Assembly (NCBI GenBank): GCA_003427395.1
Contig: BFEA01000053.1
Location: 2,588,752 to 2,652,751 of the forward strand
Length of the DNA stretch: 64,000 bases
Direction of reading: 5' to 3'
Source of the DNA: Chara braunii
Lineage: Eukaryota; Streptophyta; Charophyceae; Charales; Characeae
The position numbers were made by a program, and so were the translations under genes. This document shows positions 32,097-42,010 of the stretch, in pieces. The notes under the pieces are model-generated. The model saw nothing but the letters and a program-made list of their open reading frames with translations, ran no database searches and was not told the origin of the DNA. Each line of letters starts with the position of its first letter. Within the stretch, counting starts at the first letter, position 1.

Positions 32097-32128
32097 AACC
32101 CTAAACCCTAGAAAAACCCTAAGAAAAC
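32097..32128 (-). promoter_or_regulatory. Telo-box-like motif upstream of gag
   Basis: The plus strand reads ACCCTAAACCCTAG then AAAAACCCTAAG, that is two AAACCCTA-type words. Such telo-boxes occur in plant promoters and 5' untranslated regions and resemble the plant telomere repeat. The function here is inferred only. Confidence 0.45.
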
Positions 32129-32518
32129 CTTAATTGGAGTTTAGGTGGTCAAAGGAGGGTAGTGGCGACCTAATCAAGAAAAGAAAGTAATAACTATAAA
32201 GGGGAGGGGCGGAGAGAATAGAATAAACAGTGAATTTTTGAGATAAAAAATAAAATAAACAAATAATTAGAAATAAATAAATAAATAAAATATAAAGAGT
32301 GAGGAGAGAGAGTATTTATTTTTTTGGAATTTTCGGCAGCATTTTCCCACCCCACATGAGGTCAAAAATGTGCCAAGAGGAAGGAAAGAGCAAGAGGAGC
32401 ACACTAACTTTCAAAATGCAGCAAATTAAAATTTTCAAAAAAATAAATAATAAATAAATAAATAAATAAGGAGGTGGAGGAGAGTGAAGAGAAACTAAGT
32501 TTTGGAATTTTTCAAAAA

Positions 32519-32835
32519 TTTTGGCAGCATTTCGTTACCCCCATGGGGTCGAAGTGTGCCGTAAAAAAAAAGAATGGGAAAATTTGGCCAGCGCTTCGCT
32601 ACCCCCAAGGGGTCAAAATGTGCGGTAAGAAGAAAGTAGGGAGGAAAGACAAAATCTCGGCAGCACTTCGTTACCCCCAAGGGGTCAAAATGTGCGGTAA
32701 GAAGAAAGTAGGGAGGAAAGACAAAATCTCGGCAGCACTTCGTTACCCCCAAGGGGTCAAAATGTGCGGTAAGAAGAAAGTAGGGAGGAAAGACAAAATC
32801 TCGGCAGCACTTCGTTACCCCCAAGGGGTCAAAAT
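32519..32835 (+). repeat. 72 bp minisatellite with GGCAGCACTTC hairpins
   Basis: The unit GGCAGCACTTCGTTACCCCC, AAGGGGTCAAAATGTGCGGT, then an AAGAAGAAAGTAGGGAGGAA stretch repeats at 72 bp. There are three full units from 32652, an earlier variant at 32588 and more diverged ones at about 32522 and 32337. Each unit contains an ACCCC/GGGGT hairpin. The 24-residue periodic open frame over it is a by-product of 72 being divisible by three. Confidence 0.92.
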
Positions 32836-33735
32836 ATGCGCCGACAACAGAAAAAAGACGTAAGTCCTAGCAAGATATAAAGGCGTTGCAAAAAAATTTG
32901 AGTTTTTCAGAATAGATAAAATAAAAATAAAAATAAATCAGAAAATGAGAAAAGAAGTAGGGAATAAGATAATCCGAATTTTTGGAGGAGAAGAAAAAAT
33001 TTAAATCAAAGAGAAAGAGAAAAGAAGAAATTTGTAGTTCGGTGGGGGGGAGATGGAAAAGTGATGAAGAAAAAGAGAAATAGGTGAGAAGAGAAAGAAA
33101 ACGTAAAGTGGGAGATGGGGGAGGGTTGTAGTTGGGGTAGGGAAGGGGGAGAGGAGGGTGGTAGAATGGGAGAGAAGGATATGGAAAAGGTGGGGAGGAG
33201 TAGATGAGATTAGTAGTAGATGGTGAGTGGGGAGGAGAGGAGAGAAAAAGAAAAAGATGAGTGGAGAGGGATTGGGGGATAGTAGGTTAGTGCTAGAAGG
33301 GTGATACCAGGCTCTTGGATGGCCAAGAGCAGAGCTCTACCAAGATCCACAGGATCTTGGCCTTCAAGATGCTGCTGGTCTGATGCCTCGGCAATAATAA
33401 AAAATAACGTTGATAATATGTGGTTGGCTGAGATCTTGATCAGCCACAGATATCACTGTAGTGCAGCCCCGTAGCCAGGGGGGTCTTCAAGATCCTCAGC
33501 AAGCTGCCACGGGGCATTGCAGATAGCCACCAGCTACCAGCCACGTGCGCAAGCAGCAGCACTCACGCCCACCCGGGGGGAGGGGGCCACGTGTCCGTCT
33601 CTCCACGCTGCTGTTCTTTCCGTCGTTTTTTGTTGTTTTCGCCCCCAAAACCCCTGAAAATCCCGCTATCGGGATTACACCGATTCCTGCTGTTACGTGC
33701 GGGAGGGAGGGCGGGTTGGAGTGGGGACCGTTCCC

Positions 33736-33747
33736 GCTCTGATACCA
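33736..33747 (-). other. Primer binding site of element B
   Basis: Minus strand TGGTATCAGAGC, an exact match to the complement of plant initiator tRNA-Met. It lies one base inside the 5' LTR. Confidence 0.93.
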
Positions 33748-33748
33748 G

Positions 33749-34551
33749 TGTGCCGGACCTGCGGAGATGGCGGTCCGACAGGATGGAGACAAAGGGGTTG
33801 AGGAAGGACGAAGTGGAGATGGAGCTGAAAGGGACAATGCAGCTCCGACGCAGACTCGACACCGCACATACTCGAACAAGTGCAAAAATGATGAATGACG
33901 AAAAACAGACAACAGCTGGGGTATACCCCCACCGGACTGACTGACTAGACTGGACTGACCTGGTACCGACAGTGGTACAGGGCAGGTCTGGAATAGCACA
34001 CGGCCTGCATCAGTCGTATTTTTCATCACCACCTCAGGACACCCTTCACCACTTCAGGATGCAGCATGCCTAAACAGGTGGTTTTTTGGGTCTTCGGACC
34101 GTTCACCACTTCAGGACCATTCAGGTCTGAAAATCCTGAATGGTCCTGAAGTGGTGAAAGCTCCGAAGACCCTGAAAACCACCTGTTTAGGCAGGCTGCA
34201 TCCTGAAGTGGTGAAGGGTGGTTTCCATGGTCTTCAGACCTTTCACCACTTCAAGACCATTCAGGATTTTTACAGGATTTTTAGACTGCCCAAAACTCTC
34301 ACTTGACCACTTCAAGACACCGTTCACCACTTCAGGATGCAGCCTGCCTAAACAGGTGGTTTTCAGGGTCTTCGGACCCTTCACCACTTCAGGACCATTC
34401 ATGATTTTTAGACTGCCCAAAACTCTCACTTCAGAATTTTCATTCCTGAATTTTCAGCTACCCGATAACCGCTTGTGGGTCCCACAGGCCGAACTGGCAA
34501 ATAGCCAAATAGGCCCTGGTTGTAGGCCAGGGCAGATGGAGGCCCGCTGCA
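33749..34551 (-). repeat. 5' LTR of element B, interrupted
   Basis: Matches the 352 bp partner at 33749-34015 and 34479-34551. An extra ~460 bp (34016-34478) made of inverted and direct copies of one sequence separates the two parts. Confidence 0.9.
34016..34478. mobile_element. Foldback insertion in the element B LTR
   Basis: Arms of 84 bp at 34042-34125 and 34135-34218 are near-perfect inverted repeats with a 9-base spacer. Two more, partly decayed, copies follow (about 34224-34310 and 34312-34420). Each contains TTCACCACTTCAGGA and CTAAACAGGTGGTTTT. The piece is absent from the other LTR of the same element, so it arrived after that element integrated. No coding capacity or clear target duplication. 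Confidence 0.85.
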
Positions 34552-35345
34552 GGCGCTGCGGTGGCAGCGGGCGCACGGGGGCCATAGTCGGGCTCCTGGG
34601 GCGCGGGGGCAGGTGATGGTGATGGTGGTCTTCAGGTAGCAGGCGCATGTTGTGGGGAGCGTGTGATGAGGGGAGGAGAGAGACACTTACCTGGTGTATG
34701 TTGGTGGTCTACATTGGCGACGACGTCACGTACATTGGTCTTCAGCTTCGAACTGAATCCTGGTGCATGAACGTAGTTTAGGATAGATAGGCTGAGTAGT
34801 GTAGGCACGAGCGCTTCTAGGTGATAGAGGGGCACTGCGGTGGCAGCGGGCGCATGGCGGCCATAGCCGGGCTGTTGGGGCGAGGGCAGGTGATGGCGAT
34901 GGTGGTCTTCAGGTAGCAGGCGCATACTGTGGGGAATAGGGGTGATGAGCGGAGGAGAAAGACACTTGGTGTATGTTGGTGGTCTACATTGGCGACGACG
35001 TCGCGTACATTGGTCTTCATCCTTGAACTGAATCATGTTGCATGAACGTGGATAGATAGGCCGAGTAGTGTAGGTTGGGCGCTGAGCGCCGATCTGGATG
35101 ATCGACGTTGGATGCTATGTTGGTGTGGCCTGCAAGTGTCGACATTGGCATTTGGGTTCATTGTATTGCTATTATTTGGATGGTTGAACGTAGTGTAGGA
35201 TAGATAGGCTATAAGTAGTGTAGGCTGAGCACTGAGCGCCGATCTGGATGATCGACATTGGATGCTATGTTGGTGCGGCCAGCGAGCGTTGACATTGACA
35301 TTTGGGTTCATTGTACTGTTATTATTTGCATTGTATATTGGTGCA
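34552..35345 (+). repeat. Tandem repeat forming the host site of element B
   Basis: Units of about 265-270 bp start at GCTGCGGTGGCAGCGGGC (34554) and CACTGCGGTGGCAGCGGGC (about 34828). They include GGTGATGGTCTTC-type words and GTGTATGTTGGTGGTCTACA. Then come two ~165 bp units with GAGCGCCGATCTGGATGATC (about 35083 and 35235). The array was already repetitive before element B inserted. Confidence 0.88.
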
Positions 35346-35449
35346 TTTTGCTCTCTGCTTGGTACATGACTATCTGGACTACAGTGTGATTTTGCAATTT
35401 GGATTTTTGTCGATCGCTCTTGCTCATATTCCTTGCACATACATATCAC

Positions 35450-35912
35450 TGTTATGATCCTGGCCAAGTTCGAAGTACACATTCACCAGATAGTACAATG
35501 TCGTCCAATTGCAGAAAGAAATGAATGAGCTTGAGAGGAGAGAGAGGGTAAGAAGAAGAAAAATAAGAAAGAAGAAGAAGATGATGTAGACCAGCATAAT
35601 GATAATGCTCTTCTTCGCCAAACACTCTCGTCCTCCTTTACACCTCTCTTATTCACACAAGAAATTATAGTAATGTTGAATGATTGAGCCATAATCAATG
35701 TCTAAATCCCTCTTCTACTGCAGGTGTCACTTGAGGTCCACCGTAGCCATGGCAACCTCCCTCGCTCTTCACTCTCATAGGTCGAGGCTATGGCGGATTA
35801 CTAGGTCTTGCCCTGATGCCCAAAGGACAACCCAAAGCAACTATGGTTGCTCTAGCTTAGGCCGCCATGCCTGCCTCTGCCTCGAAGCTTCTTGGTGAAG
35901 CTCTTCCCCAAC
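35450..35912 (-). repeat. 3' LTR of element D (probably truncated)
   Basis: Colinear with 40270-40729, from TGTTATGATCCTGGCCAA through ACTGCAGGTGTCACTTGAGG to CTTCCCCAAC. It contains GA/AAG-rich and pyrimidine-rich tracts. Confidence 0.88.
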
Positions 35913-36197
35913 GAGTTGCGTTTTCTTGAGGATGGTGAACACTTCCTCAAGGTGCTTCATGTGTTCCTCGATGGATTTGTTGAAGATCTAGATATCATCG
36001 AGATACACCACCGCAAACCGACCAATCTGTTCATGGAGGACCGTATCCATAAGGCTTTGAAAGGTGGTCGGTGCGTTCGTGAGGCCGAAGGGCACTACGG
36101 TAAATTCGTAAAGCCCATCGTGTGTCTTGAACGTAGTCTTGTGCTGGTCCGCAGGATCAACATCAATCTGGTGGTATCCAGACTTGATTATTTTCAT
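35913..36197 (-). pseudogene. pol: RT palm of element D
   Basis: Minus strand: KSGYHQIDVDPADQHKTTFK, YEFTVVPFGLTNAPTTFQSL, then the catalytic VVYLDDI (about 35988-36005), a stop, and IFNKSIEEHMKHLEEVF running to the LTR junction. It is missing its upstream fingers, replaced by an AT-rich block, and everything downstream of the palm. Confidence 0.9.
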
Positions 36198-36565
36198 ACA
36201 AAGAGATTTGTTTTTTTTCTGGAACTTTTGTTGTAGCTTTTTAGATTTTTTTCAAGTTGAGAATTTATTAAATCAAAGCCATATTTCACCATTCCCGCAG
36301 TGCATGTTTTATGTGCAGGATTATGTAAAGTAGCTAACAAGTCATTGTNCTTGATTCTGGAATGATTTTTTCCTTCTAATATAAATTGGAAATTTCTTCT
36401 CGTTTTTTTACAGAAAATAGAATTTTTGAGAAAATAAAATATTGTTTTCTTTCCTTTTAAAATTGTAAGTCCGTAAATTGCATTGTTTAGACAACGACTT
36501 AAAAATAATCTTTTTTTTTGTTTACTATGTCTAGTGAAATTATTCATCAAACTTTCTTGAGAAAA
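36198..36565 (-). other. AT-rich block inserted in RT of element D
   Basis: A block of much higher A+T than its surroundings separates LEELRKQIDEI (fingers, about 36600-36640) from SGYHQI (palm). On the minus strand it is open for more than 100 codons with a Lys/Asn/Phe-rich reading (for example FILEGKNHSRIK, MVKYGFDLINSQLEKNL). It is unlike retrotransposon coding sequence and could be organelle-derived DNA. An N is at 36349. I do not recognise the gene. Confidence 0.5.
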
Positions 36566-36954
36566 TGAAAATCTTTTGGAATGAAAGTTATGATTATTTC
36601 GTCGATTTGTTTTCGGAGTTCCTCCAACTCGTTGGATCCTATTCGGTACACGCAGCTCTTTGGAGGAACAACACCTTCGACAAACTCCATTGTGTGTCAG
36701 ACCGATCACGTTTGGACTCCACGTGGTTCGTCCATAACTGTCGGGAATCGGTCAGGTCGGATTTGAAAGCTTGTAGGGACCGGTGGGGGTGAAGGATCAG
36801 CAAACGGGTCACCTAGATGAGGCCGTAGATTACGAATGGAGGCGACCGAATCTGAAAAGTCATTTGGACTAGTCGAAGGTAGAGTAGTAGAAGTGTGAGA
36901 AGTAGACTCATTAGGTGAAGTAGTATTGGTACTAGCTGCAGAAGTAGATGGCAC
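36566..36954 (-). pseudogene. Protease-RT spacer and RT fingers of element D
   Basis: A Ser/Thr/Pro-rich linker (MPSTSAASTNTTSPNES...) passes into DRFPTVMDEPRGVQT, a stop, HTMEFVEGVVPPKSCVYRIG and LEELRKQIDEII. The last part is the usual start of Ty3 RT fingers. It ends at the AT-rich block. Confidence 0.7.
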
Positions 36955-37014
36955 ATGAGTAAAGCGAACATAGGCAACATATATTTGTTCATCCTCTTTG
37001 TGCTTGCGCCATTT

Positions 37015-37658
37015 TTAGCAAAGTTGCATGGCATTGAGAAAAGTCATTGGGGACTCGTGCTTCTCATCCAAGAGGACGGGAAGCTCGTTCCCTTGAGCAT
37101 CTTTGACCATGAAGAGTGGCTCCTTCCACCTGGTCCATTCACATTGGGACTGCAGCCAGCCCAAGCCAAGGGCTGCGCTGAAGGGACACTTGTCAAGGAC
37201 ATAGAAGTTCAATAAGTGGGTGACTGTCTTGTCCTTGTCAAAGGTAGTGCGCACACCTTTGACTGCATGCGTAGATGAGACAACTTCTTTGCTGCCTACT
37301 TGAGTCTGGCAAGGGTTCTGCAAAGCCACTGCTTCATTTCGACGCCCACTTTGTGTATCCCGTGTGGCGACATGAAATTAGTTGGTGCACTACAATCAAT
37401 CAAGACAAAGAGATAGGGGTGGCTTATGAGAAGCTTAAAGAAGATTAACTTCATTGTCCCTTGAGCACGCTGATGTTTCATCTCAGCCCAATGCTCTAAG
37501 CGATAGTGGAAGTTAACCGCCTCAAACTCCTCCCAAGGCTCAACATACAAAGCATGACAAACTTCAGCCTTGGAATCAGCAGACGACGGGGCTTCAAGAG
37601 AGGACTGCTGAATTACATCAGATTCAATCTCCCTTGCCGTAGGGGGTGCTAATGCCAA
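37015..37658 (-). pseudogene. Protease region of element D
   Basis: Minus strand YLFVLIDCSAPTNFMS has the position and shape of the Ty3 protease active site, with D-T/S-G-A changed to D-C-S-A. DKTVTHLLNFYVLDKCPFSA and LGLGWLQ in the next frame match the flap and the LGxxWL end. Two overlapping frames (37296-37658 and 37015-37329) show one frameshift. The lost Gly and the frameshift indicate inactivity. Confidence 0.75.
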
Positions 37659-37660
37659 CT

Positions 37661-38650
37661 CTACGCCCGATTATGGTTTCCCTGTAGCCTATAGCAATCT
37701 TGCACTTCATGGTTCGTTTTCAGGCAATACAGGCAACCCCCTTTTTTCATTATAGCCTTCCATTCAGCCTCACTGATCCGGAGGTCCACCCAAGGCTTAG
37801 TGCTTGCATCCTTCGGCTTGGCTGGGTCTTTGGCTCCCTTTGGAAGTGCGGCAAAACTCCTTGCTGAATTTTGGTTCTGGTTTCCCTTCCCATGGTCAGT
37901 CTTTTTAACGACACAAAACTTATCATCTTCATTGTTTACGTCGGATTCTTGAGTTGAAGAGCAGGTTGTATCAGCGTCCTGTTCTTGGTAGTCGCCAAGA
38001 GTGGTGTCATCTGCTTCGGCCTCCCATTCCCCTTCCAGCAAGTCAAGCAAAGCTGAGCGATTGCAGCCACGAAATCGCCCACAAACAAAGGTCTTTTTGC
38101 TGCTTGCTGCGGGAAGGAGGTCTCCTGCCTCCAAACTGACTACATCCTTCATTAAGGAAAACCAGTCAGTGTAACTAAAGAAATCCCTGTCTAGGCGATT
38201 AGTTAAGTGAGTGGGAACCGTTTTGACTACATCCAAACATGATTGCGCAGTCAGCTCCAATTCTGGCGTTGCAAAGAGCTTGCCGACATGCAATTGCAAT
38301 TTATGCATGGTGCCCCGCCACTTGTTGCGCTTGAGCTCATCAAGTTGTATCCTTACTCTCGCAGCAACATGCGGGTCTTTATATTGCTCTGCTAGTATAT
38401 CCTCGAGAGTGGTAACTGGAGTGACTTTAAGCCACTAGGATAGGTTGATCTTGGAGTACCTAGCTTGCATGGCTTGGACTTCAAGGAAGCCCCTTACGAC
38501 AGGCTCGATGTTCGTACCCAAGATCGAGGACTGGTTTACTCTTTGAGTGCCCTGTACCTCAAAGTAGGCTCTCATGGAGCTGATCCAGGACTCGACGTCC
38601 TTCTTGCCGTCAAATCTAGACGGTATCATCACTGCCTTCCTGTCCATGTA
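37661..38650 (-). pseudogene. gag: gag capsid and nucleocapsid of element D
   Basis: MIPSRFDGKKDVESWISSMRAYF (about 38570-38640) is a typical Ty3/plant gag capsid start. After a stop at 38435-38437 the frame continues with KLQLHVGKLFATPELE and ends with the CCHC knuckle CLYCLKTNHEVQDC at 37694-37735. Acidic residues dominate the linker. The stop in mid-capsid breaks the protein. Confidence 0.88.
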
Positions 38651-38689
38651 TGGACTGCCATAGTTGGGTCCAGCTAATGCTGCTAGATC

Positions 38690-39253
38690 CTATCCCAGGG
38701 CTGCGGTAGTTGCAGACCTTCCTGCGCTGCCGCTTGTAGCAGCAGTGGGAACTGCACCTGTCGCAAGTCCTGACTGAATCACCAAACGCAACGACGAAGA
38801 CCGAGAAGAAGGAGAGGAGTGGAGGGGTGCGAAGGTAGAACTTGAGGTTTGAGCCTGATGGATGCTTGTCATTTGTTGCAAATGATCGCAATGCTGTTTG
38901 GCCATTTCAGCCATTTGACTACGCATCTGGCTCATCTCTTCGAGTAGTTGAGATTTCACACTTGGGAGTTCACCAAGCAAATGGTAGTTCACTAGCGCAC
39001 GTGCATACACAACCAGATCTTTTTTAAAGTCTGCATCAGATATATTTGGAACGGTTTTGAAAATAGCCTCCAGTTCGTCAGCATCGGTTTTTTGCTTAGC
39101 CTCTTCCGCCTTTTCCTCCTCAGCCAACTCATTCTGATAGAGGGCCTCATACAGTTGTTTGTCAACCTCACTCGTTGCATCCATGCGAGCCCTTAACATA
39201 TCAGAAAGTATGGCTGGTGCCATGTCGGAACTACTAGCTCCTTCGGTTGCCAT
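38690..39253 (-). pseudogene. gag: gag N-terminal domain of element D
   Basis: ATG at 39251-39253 (MATEGASSSDMAPAILSDML) is the likely start; an upstream in-frame ATG at 39359-39361 is less convincing. Residues about 40-80 are Glu/Lys/Ala-rich (LYQNELAEEEKAEEAKQKTD), and residues 110-140 form a probable coiled-coil (LEEMSQMRSQMAEMAKQH). The frame reaches a stop at 38690, just before the capsid part, so a small frameshift or stop separates them. Confidence 0.8.
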
Positions 39254-40256
39254 CTCTCGCCCTTCTCTCTTGTCCGCGCGTCTCAACGGGCATGTAGTGG
39301 ATTTCAGAAAAACAAACTGAAAGTGTAGAGAAGAAGATAGAACTCCTAGCCGGAGCGGCAAATATTTGGACTAGAGAGCAACCAAAAAAAAAACAAATCA
39401 GAATACAATACATTCATAAGAGTGTTCTGATACCGCGTTCAAGTCCGACCAGACTAAGTACAAGATACCCTTGAGCCTAATCCAACTAGCACCGTCAAAG
39501 TACAACAAACCAGACTACAAGTAACATCATACAACAACGGAGAATTGAGTGGTGTATAAGGTGCAGGTCAAGCAGTGGATTGTGTGTCATCAGTCCGACA
39601 AAGCATCTCAGCCGAGATCCCCTCGGCAACGAGGGTTCTAATCAAAGAGAATAATACCATGCACATATACGTGGGCAACCCTTAGGTGCACGACACTTCG
39701 TCATGTGGTCCAGACTCTGAGATGCAGTATAACTCACAAACTCTGAGATGCAGTATAACTCACCCCCCTTCGTCATGTGGTCTTCCTAACCCTATTCACT
39801 ACCTCTACACTAGTGTCCTATCATGTAGGAGGGTCTCACTTCCAACACCAAAGTGCAATGCCGGATCCCCCGCCGATGCTGAAGAACAAAGTATTAACGT
39901 GTAGTCCGTAGATGCAGAATGGCTACCTCCCTCAGGATCGCCTACTTGAGGGAGGCCCTCAAGTCACCAAGTGTGTCCCGTAGGTCAGCTTCCGGGTGCG
40001 AGTGCCTCTCACTGTCGCCTCTCTCAACTTGTCGCATGAAGTCCTCTTGATGTGTCTCGCCACCACATACTCACTCTCAATCTACCTAGTCAGGCTCAAT
40101 GCCGACCTAGCATGACCTAATCAGGTGGGGGCAGCTTCCCTAAGCCACGCTGCCCCACTTCCCACTTCGGACCAACCCTAACCCTACGTGGTGAGCTCTT
40201 ACCACTTTGGTCAGGGTTAGGGTGAATAAGTCAACTCTCACCAGCAAGTAGAATCT
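39254..40256 (-). other. Untranslated leader of element D
   Basis: Roughly 1 kb without a gene. It contains a local duplication (CTCTGAGATGCAGTATAACT at 39715 and 39741; CTTCGTCATGTGGTC on both sides at 39697 and 39768) and a telomere-like hairpin at 40175-40223 near the primer site. Confidence 0.65.
40175..40223. other. Stem-loop with telomere-like arms near the primer site
   Basis: ACCCTAACCCT (40175-40185) pairs with AGGGTTAGGGT (40213-40223). An inner stem, GTGGT/ACCAC, sits at 40188-40205. It lies 34 bases from the primer binding site of element D, where packaging or dimer signals of retroelements often occur. Confidence 0.6.
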
Positions 40257-40268
40257 GCTCTGATACCA
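40257..40268 (-). other. Primer binding site of element D
   Basis: Minus strand TGGTATCAGAGC, an exact initiator tRNA-Met complement, one base inside the LTR. Confidence 0.93.
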
Positions 40269-40269
40269 A

Positions 40270-40729
40270 TGTTATGATCCTGGCCAATTTCGAAGTACGC
40301 ATTCATTAGATAGTACAATGCCATCCAATTGCAGAAATAAATTAATGAACTTGAGAGGAGAGAGAGGGTAAGAAGAAGAAGAAGAAAGAAAGAAAATGTA
40401 CACCAGCATAGACGAATGATAATGCTCCTTCTTTGCCAAACACTCTCCTCCTCCTTTACTCCTCTGTTCACACAAGAAATAATAATGGAATGTTGAATGG
40501 CTGAACCAGAATCAATGTCTGAATCCCTCTTGTACTGCAGGTATCACTTGAGGTCCACCATAGCCATGGCCGCCTCCCTCACTCTTCACTCTCGTAGGCC
40601 GAGGCTATGGCGGACTACTAGGTCTTCTCTGATCCCCAAAGGACAACCCAAAGCAGCTATGGCTGGTCTAGCTCAGACCGCCATGCCTGACTCTGCCTCG
40701 GAGGTTCTTGGTGTAGCTCTGCCCCAACA
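40270..40729 (-). repeat. 5' LTR of element D (right limit uncertain)
   Basis: Matches 35450-35912. The visible homology ends at CCCCAACA (40722-40729), which would give a TG start on the minus strand. The missing target duplication means the true LTR may continue to the right. Confidence 0.8.
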
Positions 40730-41508
40730 GGGGCCTTCCTGCTGCAGCGTCCACCAAGGCGATGAAGATGGCTGCCACCATAGCCAGGTTAGTACCTTTG
40801 GCGCTCCCCCTTCCTCCTGGTCTTCTTCCTCTTTCGTGTCCTGGCTCCTTCCCTAGCAGCGCTGCTCCAAGCACCGCCAACGCTCCAACCATTGTGTTGC
40901 CAAACTTGCACACCGACAATGAGGTTGGGCTCTTTGCCCGACCTGGAGATGTAGCGGTTTGCTTGCCTCTTGGGCGGACTTCCAGGCCGCTCGGCCTTCC
41001 AAGCAACCAGTACCTCCTCCCTTTCGGAAGGAAACATCATTGCAGACTCTGATATTGCTGGTACAGGCCCTAGACTCAGACTGGTTGGACTTGTACCCGC
41101 CTAGACCTAGCCTACAACTACTGGGCCTCTAAAAATGCCACTTTTGTCTTCTTCTGCTTGGACTCAAGTACCCGACACATCTACCTCTTCAGGGTGTGGT
41201 GCCGGCCTACCCGCTACTTGAGTGTTTCCCTGCTGCTTCAAGTGTTGCGGGCCTCTTCCCCCGCCACTTGAGTGTTTTCCCTCGCTGCTATCCTCAGTGT
41301 CATGGCCACAAGTAAGTACTGTCCCTGAGGGCGCAACGGCTCATGAGGGGGTCAATGTGGAAAAGAAGTCGACCATCTGCCTTCTCTTCTGTGTGAATGA
41401 CATTCACGCTTGTTTGTAGGCAAGCCCACTGGTTAAGTACCGCTTTGCGGGTCACAACCACCACTCAGACAGACATGCAGACCAGCAAGCGTGCACACAC
41501 ACAGGCAT
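40730..41508. other. No supported gene; left flank of element E
   Basis: C- and CT-rich sequence with open frames on both strands but no domain. The words CTACTTGAGTGTTTCCC / CCACTTGAGTGTTTTCCC recur near 41214 and 41265. The last ~40 bp (AGACATGCAGACCAGCAAGC...GGCAT) resemble the sequence just right of element E. Confidence 0.4.
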
Positions 41509-41957
41509 TGTGGCATACTGATACCACCCGGGCCCCAGTTAGGGCCCGGTTCTGTAGCAGGCATGGTTCAGGGTCACGACGGGCCTAGTTTAGGTCCAGG
41601 TAGGCCTAGGACTCGTTAGTTCAATTTAGCGTCCGGCAGGCCTCGTTTAGACCCCTCCAGACCCTACGGCTAGTTTTAGGCCAGGTACCGGTTCACCGGT
41701 AGGCCCAGCCGGCGGCAGTTTGGCGCCCAGTTTCAGATTCCGAAATCGGATCTGAACTGTTGGGCCTGATCAACGGTCCAGACCGAAGGACCTCAGTAGG
41801 ACTGAGGCCGACCCAGCACTATATCAGCTGGGTACCAGCCTCAGTCGGTAGGTTAGAGTGGACAGGAGGTTAGGCTTCGCGTTAGTCTTCAGGATTAGCG
41901 CAACATTTCAGCGTTAGCGGGATTAGCGCAGCGCAGCAGAGTTAGTATGAGCAGCGA

Positions 41958-42010
<53 letters not shown>

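Larger units (their letters stand above)
31876..33735 (-). other. Untranslated leader of element B
   Basis: About 1.9 kb between the gag start and the primer site. On the plus strand it is A/G-rich (AAATAAATAAATA at about 32270-32290 and 32445-32470; GGGGAGAGGAGGGTGG-like around 33110-33260) and contains a 72 bp minisatellite (32519-32835) and a telo-box. No gene is seen. Long leaders of this kind are common in Ty3 elements and may hold packaging signals. Confidence 0.7.
26819..34556 (-). mobile_element. Element B: chromovirus-type Ty3/gypsy, minus strand
   Basis: LTRs at 26824-27175 and 33749-34551 begin TGCAGCGGGCC and end CACA on the minus strand. A perfect primer binding site lies at 33736-33747. 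gag, the RT thumb, RNase H, integrase and a classical chromodomain follow in order on the minus strand. Perfect 5 bp target duplications, GGCGC, lie at 26819-26823 and 34552-34556. A deletion fused gag to the end of RT, so protease and the RT catalytic core are missing. It can only have moved with help from intact relatives. Confidence 0.95.
35450..40729 (-). mobile_element. Element D: defective Ty3/gypsy, minus strand
   Basis: Direct repeats 35450-35912 and 40270-40729 end, on the minus strand, GGATCATAACA, and a perfect primer site lies at 40257-40268. gag, nucleocapsid, protease and part of RT follow on the minus strand. RT runs directly into the left LTR, so RNase H, integrase and probably the start of that LTR were deleted. 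The flanks (ATCAC at 35445-35449, GGGGC at 40730-40734) do not match, consistent with such a deletion and with the right LTR extending beyond 40729. Confidence 0.85.

Noticed and set aside
32474-32863. 129-codon plus-strand frame with a 24-residue repeat
   Set aside because: It exactly follows the 72 bp minisatellite in the antisense direction of element B and has no other coding evidence.
35892-36236. 114-codon plus-strand frame
   Set aside because: It is antisense to the RT palm of element D, whose motifs (SGYHQI, YLDDI) fix the minus strand.
39423-39440. TTCTGATACCGCG as a second primer site (minus strand) of element D
   Set aside because: The exact match at 40257-40268 next to the LTR is clearly the site; this one has no LTR beside it.
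40175-40223. Interstitial telomere
   Set aside because: Only two repeat words per arm in inverted orientation; better described as a leader hairpin.
40668-41052. Overlapping ~100-codon frames on both strands right of the element D LTR
   Set aside because: Neither strand shows a domain, and GC-rich sequence readily opens such frames; possibly part of an extended LTR.
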